From the NCBI RefSeq assembly GCF_052055585.1, contig NZ_CP170485.1, positions 1,116,001 to 1,180,000 on the forward strand: 64,000 nt of DNA, read 5' to 3'. The notes below the pieces were generated by a model. It searched no databases, was not told where the DNA came from, and worked only from the letters and a program-made list of their open reading frames with translations. Shown here piece after piece: positions 17,466-24,991 of this stretch. This stretch comes from Oceanicaulis sp052055585 (GTDB lineage Bacteria > Pseudomonadota > Alphaproteobacteria > Caulobacterales > Maricaulaceae). A program made the position numbers and the translations under genes. The stretch's first letter is position 1; each line of letters opens with the position of its first letter.

Positions 17466-18116
17466 ATGGGACGGTTGAGTTCAGGCGGCGCCCAGTTTGT
17501 GATCATCGAGAGTGATCCGATTTACTCGGAATCTGACCTCGACAGGATCTGTACGCGTCATGATATCGCCACCAGCCATCGCAATGCGCTCAAGAAGGTG
17601 CTGGAGGAGGCGGGGCAGGTTTATCTCGACCAGATGCAGCTGAGCGGTCGCCCGACCCAGACCATTCGCCTGCGTCAGGACCTTCGCAAGGGTCTCTGCC
17701 TGCTGTCAGAGCTGATCGAGCTGGTTCCGGACATGCATAGCGCTGGCCCTGCCGGTGTGGACTCCGCCCATGCGTCAGCGCTACGGGAAGGGGATCGCCA
17801 TGTGAAGTCCAAGGCGACCAGCTCGCTCGGGCTATTGGCGGATGCGCCTTCCACGCTGTCCTATCTGCGGGATGTCTATGAGGCGGCGCTTGAAAGCGCG
17901 GCCCGCGGCGCCCGTGGCGCGCCCGAGCGCGCCCGGACGCTGGATCGCTGGCGCAGCCCGGTCATTGAGTTCTACACGCGCACGCTCGGCCGGTCCTGGA
18001 TGGATACCGGCACCGAACATGATGGCGAGCGCTTCATTCGCGATTGCCTGGCTGTTCTGGAAGACGGCGCGGCTCAGGCCGAGCAGGATGAGCGCGCCAC
18101 CGAAGCGACCGGCTGA
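17466..18116 (+). CDS. Hypothetical protein, helical, cytoplasmic
   Basis: A 216-residue soluble protein I do not recognise. It lacks a signal peptide and membrane segments. The N-terminal part (SESDLDRICTRHDIATSHRNALKKVLEEAG) reads as predicted helices, the middle has RQDLRKGLCLLSELIELVPDM, and the C-terminal half has RAGTLDRW-like and VIEFYTRTLGRSW segments with acidic residues at the end. The frame opens at 17403, but ATG 17466 has GAGGCGG just upstream and is the likelier start. It stands alone between tRNA-His and a convergent gene. Confidence 0.7.
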   Translation: MGRLSSGGAQFVIIESDPIYSESDLDRICTRHDIATSHRNALKKVLEEAGQVYLDQMQLSGRPTQTIRLRQDLRKGLCLLSELIELVPDMHSAGPAGVDSAHASALREGDRHVKSKATSSLGLLADAPSTLSYLRDVYEAALESAARGARGAPERARTLDRWRSPVIEFYTRTLGRSWMDTGTEHDGERFIRDCLAVLEDGAAQAEQDERATEATG

Positions 18117-18146
18117 CGCGCGTCTCCTGACTTAACCCCTGCAGGT

Positions 18147-18587
18147 CTAGCGGCTACCGCCCGCATCTTCTGACGCGGCGGCGGCGCGTTCTGCGATCAG
18201 GGCACGCGCCGCGTCGGCGCTGTCCACTTCCTCAATCGTCGAGATCCGGCAACGTCCGCCGTCCGGAACCACGAGATATTCCAGATTAGCGTTACAGATC
18301 CGGGTGCGATCAGGAAAGCTGAGCCCCACCTGCAGGCCGCGCTCCAGCCCGTAGCAGGAGTTCCGCGTGGTCACCAGGTAATGACGGCTGGCGCCGCCAT
18401 TGAGCAGCAAATGCTGATCATCCAGCGTCGAATAGCCGTTGATATTCATGATCCGCACGCATTCGCGGGCCGGGGCCTCTTCAGCCTGCGCCCAAGCCTG
18501 AACGGGCGTTGCGAGTGCGGCGGTGATCGCGACCAAACCACTCAGGGCCGATACGGTTGCAGCTTGCGCCATGGCTATGCCTTTCAT
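18147..18587 (-). CDS. Secreted DUF6491-like protein
   Basis: A small exported protein of unknown function. After a signal peptide (cleavage near AWAQ) come the features I associate with DUF6491: CVRIMNINGYSTLDDQHLLL, then RHYLVTTRNSCYGLERG, and later cysteines in RICNANLEYLV and CRISTI, giving four Cys that may form disulfides. An Ala-rich tail follows. Start is uncertain: Met at 18587 gives a lysine in the signal n-region, while Met at 18572 has AAAGG seven bases upstream. Divergent from the ThiO-like gene. Family assignment is from memory of the pattern. Confidence 0.7.
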   Translation of the reverse strand: MKGIAMAQAATVSALSGLVAITAALATPVQAWAQAEEAPARECVRIMNINGYSTLDDQHLLLNGGASRHYLVTTRNSCYGLERGLQVGLSFPDRTRICNANLEYLVVPDGGRCRISTIEEVDSADAARALIAERAAAASEDAGGSR

Positions 18588-18642
18588 GTCGGAGTACATC
18601 AGACGCGCTGATGTCGTCTCGCCCAACGGGATATCCCGCCCC

Positions 18643-19797
18643 ATGCCTTCTCGCAGTCTAGCTCAAAACCTGCCCGATCACACCCTGATCGTCGGGGGCG
18701 GCGCAATCGGACTGGCGTGCGCCTGGGCGCTGGCGGATTCGGGCGGCCGGGTCACGGTACTGGACGCCGCCGAGACGGGGCAGGGCGCTGTCTGGGCCTC
18801 TGGCGGCATGCTGGCGGCGGGGTTTGAAGCCTGCTTCGAGCTGGAGCCGGATCACCCCCTGGCGGAACCCTATGCGGCCTTTCTGAGAAGCGCGCAGCGG
18901 CTCTGGCGCGAGTGGGCCCCGAAGGTGCAGGCCCTGAGCGCGCAGGCGCTTGGATATGATCAGCAGGGCTCGCTGACGCCGGCTTTCCGGTCTGGAGAGA
19001 CTGAACGCCTTGATCAGGCTGAAGCGCTCGCCAAACGCTTTGGCGTTTTGACCGAACGGGTGAGTGCGCAAGCGCTGAGCCGTATGGAGCCCAATCTGAC
19101 GCCCGCTCAGGGGGCGCTGGTCTTTCCCAATGACGGTCAAATCGACAATCGGGCGCTTGGCGCTGTCCTGAAAGATGCGATCAGGTCCCGGGGCGGCGAA
19201 GTGATCGAGCAGGCCAGAGCGGTTTCCCTCCTCCGCGAAGGGGGGCGCGTCTGCGGCGTTCGTCTTCAGGGCGGCGATGAATACAAGGCGGACTGCGTGG
19301 TGCTGGCTACGGGCGCGGAGCCGTTCGACGGTGTGCCGGAGTTTGCGCGCATGATCCCCGTGAAGGGGCAGATGGTCCGTTTTGACTGGCCGCGCGCCGC
19401 CGCTCCGCAACGCGTGGTGCGTGCGCTGTCCATCTATCTGGCGGCCAAATCCGGTGGACGGCTGATTGCGGGGGCGAGCAGCGAGCCGGGCGAAACCAGC
19501 CTTGAAACGGATGCGCAAACGATTGCACGGCTGGTCGAGGCTGCGCAGGCGGCGTTGCCGGGGCTCGCGGGTGTGGCGGCGGTCGAGCAATGGGCCGGGC
19601 TGCGTCCTCAATCGCGGGACAGCATGCCGATCGTCGGGGCCAGCGAGCCGGGGCTCTATCTGGCGCTGGGCGCCTATCGCAATGGCGTTCTGGCGGCGCC
19701 GGGCATGGCCTTGCTGCTGCTGGAGTCGCTGGGCGCGACGCCCCGGACCGCAACGACGGATTATTTCTCACCGGACCGGCTGGCGCTCAGGTCTTAA
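18643..19797 (+). CDS. thiO: FAD-dependent glycine oxidase, ThiO-like
   Basis: A D-amino-acid-oxidase-fold flavoprotein. ThiO oxidises glycine to iminoacetate for the thiazole half of thiamine. The 384-residue protein has the FAD dinucleotide motif IVGGGAIGLACAWALA at 16-31, QGAVWASGGMLAA, and the C-terminal signatures WAGLRPQSRDSMPIVG and LGAYRNGVLAAPG, the latter typical of ThiO. The frame extends upstream to 18523, but that overlaps the divergent gene; ATG 18643 fits the family start. No other thiamine gene is adjacent, so another small amine oxidase role is possible. Confidence 0.85.
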   Translation: MPSRSLAQNLPDHTLIVGGGAIGLACAWALADSGGRVTVLDAAETGQGAVWASGGMLAAGFEACFELEPDHPLAEPYAAFLRSAQRLWREWAPKVQALSAQALGYDQQGSLTPAFRSGETERLDQAEALAKRFGVLTERVSAQALSRMEPNLTPAQGALVFPNDGQIDNRALGAVLKDAIRSRGGEVIEQARAVSLLREGGRVCGVRLQGGDEYKADCVVLATGAEPFDGVPEFARMIPVKGQMVRFDWPRAAAPQRVVRALSIYLAAKSGGRLIAGASSEPGETSLETDAQTIARLVEAAQAALPGLAGVAAVEQWAGLRPQSRDSMPIVGASEPGLYLALGAYRNGVLAAPGMALLLLESLGATPRTATTDYFSPDRLALRS

Positions 19798-19809
19798 CGA
19801 ATGTTTACC
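19794..19809 (+). promoter_or_regulatory. CtrA-like box ahead of the transglycosylase gene
   Basis: TTAA-N7-TTACC, eight of nine matches to the CtrA consensus TTAA-N7-TTAAC. It lies 45-60 bases before the start of the lytic transglycosylase gene and overlaps the end of the preceding one. Function inferred from the consensus only. Confidence 0.45.
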
Positions 19810-19853
19810 ACATGGCTGCCAAAGTGAATCCGTAACGATTCGCGGTGAGCGCC

Positions 19854-20654
19854 ATGTCCAACCCTATCAACCCTGCAGGTTCGAACGCCTTCTCGCCGTC
19901 CCGGCTGATCGCTCAGGCGGCGGAGCGCACGGGGGCCGATTTTGACTTCCTGATGCGCACCGCCTCGCGCGAGAGCGGGTTTGATGCGGGCGCGCGGGCC
20001 ACCACGTCCAGCGCCGCCGGAATGTTCCAGTTCATCGAGCAGACCTGGTTCGCCATGGTCGCCCGCTATGGCGACCAGCACGGCATGGCGGAGGAAGCGG
20101 CGTCCATCCAGCAAAATTCCGACGGCCGCTTCCAGATTGCGGATCCGGCGCAGCGCGAAGCTGTGCTCAATCTTCGCTTTGACCCGGAAGCCGCGTCCTT
20201 CATGGCGGGTGAGCTGGCGGCCGAGAACGCCTCGCGCATCGAGAGCGCCATCGGGCGCACGCCGACCACGGGCGAGCTCTATGCGGCGCATTTTCTGGGC
20301 GCAGGCGGAGCGATCCGCTTGATCCAGGGCGTCGAGACGAACCCGACCCAGCGCGCCGATCAGCTGTTCCCCAATGCGGCTGCGGCGAACCGCCCGGTCT
20401 TCTATCAGCAGGGGCGGGCGCTGACGGCGAGCGAGTTGATGGAAAAGCTCACGGGGGAGGCTGTCACGCTGACGCGTGAGGTCGCACAGGTGCGCGACAC
20501 TGCCTCGCCGGTCACCGCCATGGCTTCGTCCTGGGCGCGGTATGCGCAAGCCGGATATGGCAATGCGCGTGTGGGCGACGGTGTCCTGTCTCCGACGGTG
20601 GTCGAGATCCTCGCTTCCTTGCGGGCGCCGGAACGGTCGTCTTCCGAAAGATAA
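19854..20654 (+). CDS. Lytic transglycosylase-like (SLT) domain protein
   Basis: A peptidoglycan-cleaving lysozyme-fold protein. The SLT motif TASRESGFDAGARATTSSAAGMFQF (read here as TASRESGFD with Glu 40, then SSAAGMFQFIEQTW) is clear near the N-terminus, followed by AHFLGAGGAIRLI. The 266-residue protein has no evident signal peptide, so it may be exported by a dedicated apparatus or act with one, as with flagellar rod transglycosylases. GTG 19845 and ATG 19854 are both possible starts; ATG has GGTGAG four bases upstream. It sits behind a CtrA-like box and ahead of a DUF2336 gene. Confidence 0.85.
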   Translation: MSNPINPAGSNAFSPSRLIAQAAERTGADFDFLMRTASRESGFDAGARATTSSAAGMFQFIEQTWFAMVARYGDQHGMAEEAASIQQNSDGRFQIADPAQREAVLNLRFDPEAASFMAGELAAENASRIESAIGRTPTTGELYAAHFLGAGGAIRLIQGVETNPTQRADQLFPNAAAANRPVFYQQGRALTASELMEKLTGEAVTLTREVAQVRDTASPVTAMASSWARYAQAGYGNARVGDGVLSPTVVEILASLRAPERSSSER

Positions 20655-20680
20655 AACAACGATAAGTCGCGCAACAGGTC

Positions 20681-20696
20681 GTTAACTTCTTGTTGA
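20681..20696 (-). promoter_or_regulatory. CtrA-like box ahead of the DUF2336 gene
   Basis: GTTAA-N7-TTGA, the reverse orientation of TTAA-N7-TTAAC with eight of nine matches, 45-60 bases before the DUF2336 start. A second such box lies ahead of the previous gene. Confidence 0.4.
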
Positions 20697-20740
20697 GACG
20701 CTAGGGGCGCGAACAGACCAAGTATGAGGCTTGTAGTGCC

Positions 20741-21895
20741 ATGACTGTTCAGACCCTGCGTGCGCGTTTGACGCGCGACGATATCCAGCGTCTGTCTAAC
20801 GCCACTGACGCCGAAGGCCGTGCGCTTGCGGCGCGCAAATTCTGCGCCCGTTTCGCCTCGGTAGACCTGAGTGAAGACGAGCGCGCGATCGGTTCGGAGG
20901 TTGTCCGCCTTCTGGCCGAAGACGCTGCGGAAATGGTCCGCCGCTCGCTTTCCGTCACCCTGCAGCGCTCGACCCATTTGCCGCCGGATGTGGCGCGCAA
21001 GCTGGCCGAGGATGTGGACTCCATCGCCCTGCCGGTGATTGCGGGCTCGCCTGTCCTGTCTGATCAGGATCTGGTGCAGATCGTGCGCACCTCCTCGTCC
21101 CGACGCCAGGCCGCTGTTGCAGCGCGCGCCTCGGTGTCCGAGATCGTGGTGCACGAGATTGTGGAGCTGGGCGATCGTGAGGCGGTGAAAATTCTCGCCT
21201 CCAATAACGGCGCCCGATTTGATGATCGCGGCTACGCCTCGGCCCTGAGCCGGTTCGATGGCGATGCCGATGTTCTGGACCAGTTCGTTCTGCGCAATTC
21301 GCTGCCGGTGAGCATCACTGAAAAGCTGATCGCCCATATCTCTGACGAGGCCATGCAAAAGCTGGTCAACCGGCATGCCTTGCCGGCGCAGCTGGCGGTC
21401 GAGCTGGCGGAGGGCGCCCGTGAACGAGCTACTGTGGACCTTGTAGAGCAGGCGGGCCTGTCAGATGAGCCGCGCCGCTTTGTTCAGCAGCTGCAGATGA
21501 ATGGCCGGCTGACGCCGTCCCTGATCCTGCGTTCGCTGTTCCGCGGCCATATGAGCTTCTTTGAGCATTGCATGGCCGAGCTGGGCGGTTTGAGCCATGA
21601 GAAAGCCTGGCTGCTGGTGCATGACGCCGGAAGCCTGGGCCTTGAGACCCTGTTCAAGCGGTCCGGCATGCCCGAACGCATTCTGCCGGTTGCCCGTTCG
21701 GCGGTGTCCGCCTGGCATTCGCTGGAAGTCGGGCCGAACGGTACGCCGGATATCGTGCGCTTCCGTCGCTTGTTGGCCGAACGCATCCTGACCCAGTTCC
21801 AGGGCGTGCCGCAGGCCGAGCTGGACTACATCATGGACCGTCTGGACGCCGACGAAAGCGAACTCGGTCGCACGCATCTCGCCGCAGCGAGCTAG
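20741..21895 (+). CDS. DUF2336 domain protein (copy 1)
   Basis: A 384-residue cytoplasmic, all-helical protein of the alphaproteobacterial DUF2336 family, function unknown. Family features seen are the repeat-like helices LPPDVARKLAEDVDSIALPVIAGSPVLSDQDL (a motif of the form SPVLSDQDLVQIV near residues 103-116), RQAAVAARASVSE and AGLSDEPRRFVQQL, resembling HEAT-type repeats. The ATG follows a CtrA-like box by about 45 bases. It converges on the Hpt gene. A second DUF2336 gene lies 3 kb away on the other strand. Confidence 0.85.
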   Translation: MTVQTLRARLTRDDIQRLSNATDAEGRALAARKFCARFASVDLSEDERAIGSEVVRLLAEDAAEMVRRSLSVTLQRSTHLPPDVARKLAEDVDSIALPVIAGSPVLSDQDLVQIVRTSSSRRQAAVAARASVSEIVVHEIVELGDREAVKILASNNGARFDDRGYASALSRFDGDADVLDQFVLRNSLPVSITEKLIAHISDEAMQKLVNRHALPAQLAVELAEGARERATVDLVEQAGLSDEPRRFVQQLQMNGRLTPSLILRSLFRGHMSFFEHCMAELGGLSHEKAWLLVHDAGSLGLETLFKRSGMPERILPVARSAVSAWHSLEVGPNGTPDIVRFRRLLAERILTQFQGVPQAELDYIMDRLDADESELGRTHLAAAS

Positions 21896-21931
21896 CTCGC
21901 GCGGCGATCCGTCTACACTTTCAGGCTAAAC

Positions 21932-21959
21932 TGTCGGCGCGGATCAGTCCGCGCCGACA
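21932..21959. terminator. Hairpin between convergent DUF2336 and Hpt genes
   Basis: A perfect 12-bp stem TGTCGGCGCGGA/TCCGCGCCGACA with a TCAG loop that contains the TGA stop of the minus-strand Hpt gene. There is no U-tract on either side, so it is a weaker terminator candidate than the others in this window. Confidence 0.5.
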
Positions 21960-22435
21960 AGTGCTATGACTTGGGATTCCAGCTCTTGGGCGAGCTGGCG
22001 ACCCACAGGGTCTTCATCAGACCGAATATTCTGGATCAGGGCGGCGCGGATCGCGCCGGCATGGGCGCGGACCAGAGCGATGGGGGCGATCGAACGACGT
22101 TGCTTGGTCTCGATCAGCTTGGCCAGTGACCCGGAAATGCGCGAAATGATCGGAAACTCGTAGGTCGCGCCCAGGCCGCGCAGGTCGTGAGCGCTGGTGA
22201 ACAGCATTTCACCGCTCTCGCCCAGCAGACCATCCTGACTGACGGAATCCATCAGCGCTTCCATCTTGGTGACCTCTTCGGCCAACCAGTCCTGGAATTG
22301 GTGCTTGATCTGGCCAAGCGCCATTTCGGCCCGTTCGATCGCAGCCTGATCTGCAGGAGGCAATTTGCCGCCAACCTTGGCCTTGAGCATGTTCGGCGGA
22401 TTGATGATCTCAACCGATTTATCAGGTTTTGCCAT
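21944..22435 (-). CDS. Hpt-domain (histidine phosphotransfer-like) protein
   Basis: A 163-residue helical protein with the Hpt-like core SAHDLRGLGATYEFPIISRI, where the His of AHDLRG (about residue 83) would be the phospho-accepting residue. The first 30 residues are a flexible lead. The neighbour upstream, 24 bases away on the same strand, is a CheY-like receiver, so the two probably form one phosphorelay unit. Family assignment rests on the HDLRG-type motif and helical pattern; the kinase partner is not in the window. Confidence 0.78.
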   Translation of the reverse strand: MAKPDKSVEIINPPNMLKAKVGGKLPPADQAAIERAEMALGQIKHQFQDWLAEEVTKMEALMDSVSQDGLLGESGEMLFTSAHDLRGLGATYEFPIISRISGSLAKLIETKQRRSIAPIALVRAHAGAIRAALIQNIRSDEDPVGRQLAQELESQVIALVGAD

Positions 22436-22459
22436 GCTTAGGAGGCTCCGCTTCCCATC

Positions 22460-22972
22460 TTAATTCTTGACCCCATTACCCACGCGCCGGTCGTCGCTCG
22501 CGGGCGTCACCACCTTACAGCGCCGGTCGGGTCCGAAAAAGCTCTTCGAATCCACAAAACGCCTCGGTTTTCTAAAGATCGACGAAATGTGTTGGTAAAT
22601 GCTTTCCGGGCTGAACGGTTTCACCATGAATTCGTTCACGCCCGCATCTCGGGCGATCTGAACGCGTTCGACGTCAGCATAACAGGTCAGCAACAATATG
22701 GGCAGGGTGGGGCAGGGACTTGTCGCCGGGTTTCGGACCCAGCGGACCAGAGCCAGACCGTCCACGGGCTTCATTTTCCAGTCGCAGATCAGCAAATCCA
22801 CATGTTCATGCTGCAGGACGTCCATCGCTGCGCGGACATCACCCGCTTCATAAATGCGCGCCGCGCCCAAGGCGTTCAGGATGGTGCGCAGAATTCCGCG
22901 CAAGGGCGCATTGTCGTCGACAATGAGCACCGTCATCCGGTCCAGGGTCAGATATGCGTCGCTGGGCTTCAA
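22460..22972 (-). CDS. CheY-like response regulator with basic C-terminal tail
   Basis: A single receiver domain with a tail and no DNA-binding domain. Phosphoacceptor Asp 64 lies in LLICDWKM, the acidic pair in VDDN (residues 19-20), the Thr in LLLTCYADVERV and the Lys in EFMVKPFS. The tail of about 40 residues contains SFFGPDRRCK, a Phe-Gly-Pro-Asp-Arg-Arg motif that I recall from other alphaproteobacterial receivers. The start appears to be TTG at 22972 behind GGGAG; an ATG at 22936 would trim 12 residues. It likely passes phosphate to or from the Hpt protein encoded next. Confidence 0.88.
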   Translation of the reverse strand: MKPSDAYLTLDRMTVLIVDDNAPLRGILRTILNALGAARIYEAGDVRAAMDVLQHEHVDLLICDWKMKPVDGLALVRWVRNPATSPCPTLPILLLTCYADVERVQIARDAGVNEFMVKPFSPESIYQHISSIFRKPRRFVDSKSFFGPDRRCKVVTPASDDRRVGNGVKN

Positions 22973-23038
22973 AGGGAGCTCCCTGCCTCTTCCGGCAGAA
23001 CCTAGCGATCACTCTTTAATGGCCGGTAAGCCACGGGG

Positions 23039-23797
23039 TTAGGTCGCGAACTGCTCAAGCAGGATGCGTTCGTCCAGCGCCCGTCCCTTGTCAAACAGCA
23101 TGGTTAGCGTGTGTCCGGGCGCCTGACAGATGGTGACCGTCTCGGCGTCCCGGAACTCCTTGTTGTCCGCCACGACCGCCACGGGGCGCTTGCGGGGCTC
23201 CAGAATGTCAAAGCGCACCATCGAGGATTGACGCAGCAGGGCGCCGCGCCAGCGTCGCGGACGGAAGGCGCTGATGGGCGTCAGCGCCAGAAGTGTCGCG
23301 TCCAGCGGCAGGATGGGGCCATGGGCGGAAAAGTTGTAGGCCGTCGAGCCTGCTGGGGTGGCGACAAGAACGCCGTCCGCCGCGAGCTCTTCCAGCCGCG
23401 TCTTTCCATCCACGCTGACCCGGATCTTGGCCGTCTGGCGGGTTTCGCGCAGCAGGGAGACCTCGTTGATCGCAAGGGCCTCGAAAGTCTGGCCCAGCGT
23501 ATCGCGGACTATGGCGCGCAAGGGGTGGATCTCGGCCCGCTCCGCCTGTTCCAGCCGCTCGACCAGATTGTCCATGCACGGCTCGTTCATGAGAAAGCCG
23601 ACCGAGCCGAAATTCATCCCGAACACCGGAATCTTGCGGCCCATCACCGAGTGGAGCGCGTCCAGCATGACGCCGTCGCCGCCAAGCGCGATCAGGACAT
23701 CGGCGTCCAGCAACTGGACTTCGCCATAACGTTCGATCAGCTCGGCCTTGGCCGCTTGGGCGTCATCACGATCTGATGCGTGGTAAGCCAGGCGCAT
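23039..23797 (-). CDS. nadK: NAD kinase
   Basis: Phosphorylates NAD to NADP. The 252-residue protein has the family GGDG motif at 39-42 (IALGGDGVMLDALH), the NFGSVGFLMN segment, INEVSLLRE with the conserved Asn-Glu, and the glycine-rich TPAGSTAYNFSAHGPILP motif near residue 150. AGGAG is six bases before the ATG. It lies in a minus-strand series between a DUF2336 gene (51 bases upstream) and the receiver gene, so it could be transcribed with the signalling genes, but spacing of 51-66 bases leaves room for its own promoter. Confidence 0.95.
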   Translation of the reverse strand: MRLAYHASDRDDAQAAKAELIERYGEVQLLDADVLIALGGDGVMLDALHSVMGRKIPVFGMNFGSVGFLMNEPCMDNLVERLEQAERAEIHPLRAIVRDTLGQTFEALAINEVSLLRETRQTAKIRVSVDGKTRLEELAADGVLVATPAGSTAYNFSAHGPILPLDATLLALTPISAFRPRRWRGALLRQSSMVRFDILEPRKRPVAVVADNKEFRDAETVTICQAPGHTLTMLFDKGRALDERILLEQFAT

Positions 23798-23848
23798 ATC
23801 GGCTCCTGTCTGCTCGCCCTGAAAGCCGGGAATGGAGAAAGGAAGGGC

Positions 23849-24895
23849 TTAGTGGATTGAACCGTCTGCACTCATCCGGTGCAAGGCCTGACGTGCGGCG
23901 TCCCGCGAGTATTGCTGATAAAGCTCACCCACAGCCCGTTTCGCAGAATCCGCCGGCAAGGGATGCGCCCGACCCTGGTCGCACAGCGCCTCATAAAACA
24001 GGTAGGCGTGATCAATATTCATCGCCATCGCGCGTGCGGCCAGAATGGCGACGCGGACGGGCGAGCGACGCAGCGCCTGTCTCCAGTCCGCGGGCTCTAG
24101 CCCCGTCAAGCGGGCCACGGCGTGGTCGGAGATATCTGAGCGTCCGTTCTGTGTGGCGCGCAACACATCTTCGGCGTTCAGCGCCTCGATCTCGTGCATC
24201 TGGTGGCTGAGGGTTTCGCCCAGCATGTCCAGATCCTCGCCCGCATCATTGTCGGCAAGGCCGGACATGCGCGGCAGGACTTCCGGGCAGACATCCTCAA
24301 GGAGCGCCTCAACAGCTTCGCCCGCGATCTCGTAAAGGACGGCCGCGAATTCACGTTCGAGCTGACCGCGTCCGCCAAGCGCGTCCTGGAGCAGGGCGTC
24401 TGTCTTGATGAGGTCGGCGGTTTGTTCGGCGCAGCGTGCGTTCAGCCTGGCGCCCAAATTCCTGAACAGTTTCAGTAGGCAGTCGCGCTCGCGGAAACTG
24501 CTGAGGCGCTCGGCGAGCGCTTCGCTGATCGCTGCGCGGCGCGCCAGGCTGAGGCGTTGCTGGGGACCCAGCCCGGCAAGCGCGAGCAGATCCTGCTCTT
24601 TCAGGCGATCGGAATACTCAAGGATGGGACTTGAGATTTCAAAGGCGTCAAACGCCAGCGCCCGGATAGCCTCGAGCGGCGCCCAGGGGCATTCCGCCAG
24701 ACGCAAAGCCGCACGTGCGCGGACACGCGCTTCGGCGGCCCGTAAAAATCCCGTGAGATGGACGTCGATCTCACCCAGCACAGGTTCAGGCAGGGCGCGA
24801 AGCGTGCAAAGATCGGTGATGGCCAACGCTTTGCGCCCCGCCCGTTCGGAGGGCAGGGTGTGTCCAGTAATAGGGTCCGAGGTCGAACGCAGCAT
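23849..24895 (-). CDS. DUF2336-like protein (copy 2)
   Basis: A 348-residue all-helical cytoplasmic protein. It shares the DUF2336 pattern with the gene at 20741-21895: LAECPWAPLEAIRALAFDAFEISSPILEYSDRLKEQDLLALA (here the SSPILEYSD and LKEQDLLAL pieces) corresponds to the SPVLSDQDL segment in copy 1, and RLTGLEPADWRQALRRSP resembles a HEAT-like repeat. It is the first gene of a minus-strand run with nadK, a receiver and an Hpt protein. Function is unknown. Confidence 0.72.
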   Translation of the reverse strand: MLRSTSDPITGHTLPSERAGRKALAITDLCTLRALPEPVLGEIDVHLTGFLRAAEARVRARAALRLAECPWAPLEAIRALAFDAFEISSPILEYSDRLKEQDLLALAGLGPQQRLSLARRAAISEALAERLSSFRERDCLLKLFRNLGARLNARCAEQTADLIKTDALLQDALGGRGQLEREFAAVLYEIAGEAVEALLEDVCPEVLPRMSGLADNDAGEDLDMLGETLSHQMHEIEALNAEDVLRATQNGRSDISDHAVARLTGLEPADWRQALRRSPVRVAILAARAMAMNIDHAYLFYEALCDQGRAHPLPADSAKRAVGELYQQYSRDAARQALHRMSADGSIH

Positions 24896-24991
24896 TAACC
24901 CCTCATGCCAAATCGGCCTGACCTAGCGATTCGTGTGCAACAAATTGGCTGAATCTTAGTTAGTGAATCATTAGCAACGGCGGAGATCGAA

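Noticed and set aside
24961..24991. A possible CtrA box (TTAG-N7-TTAGC) ahead of egtB
   Set aside because: Only seven of nine positions match and both half-sites are changed, too weak to report beside the better boxes.
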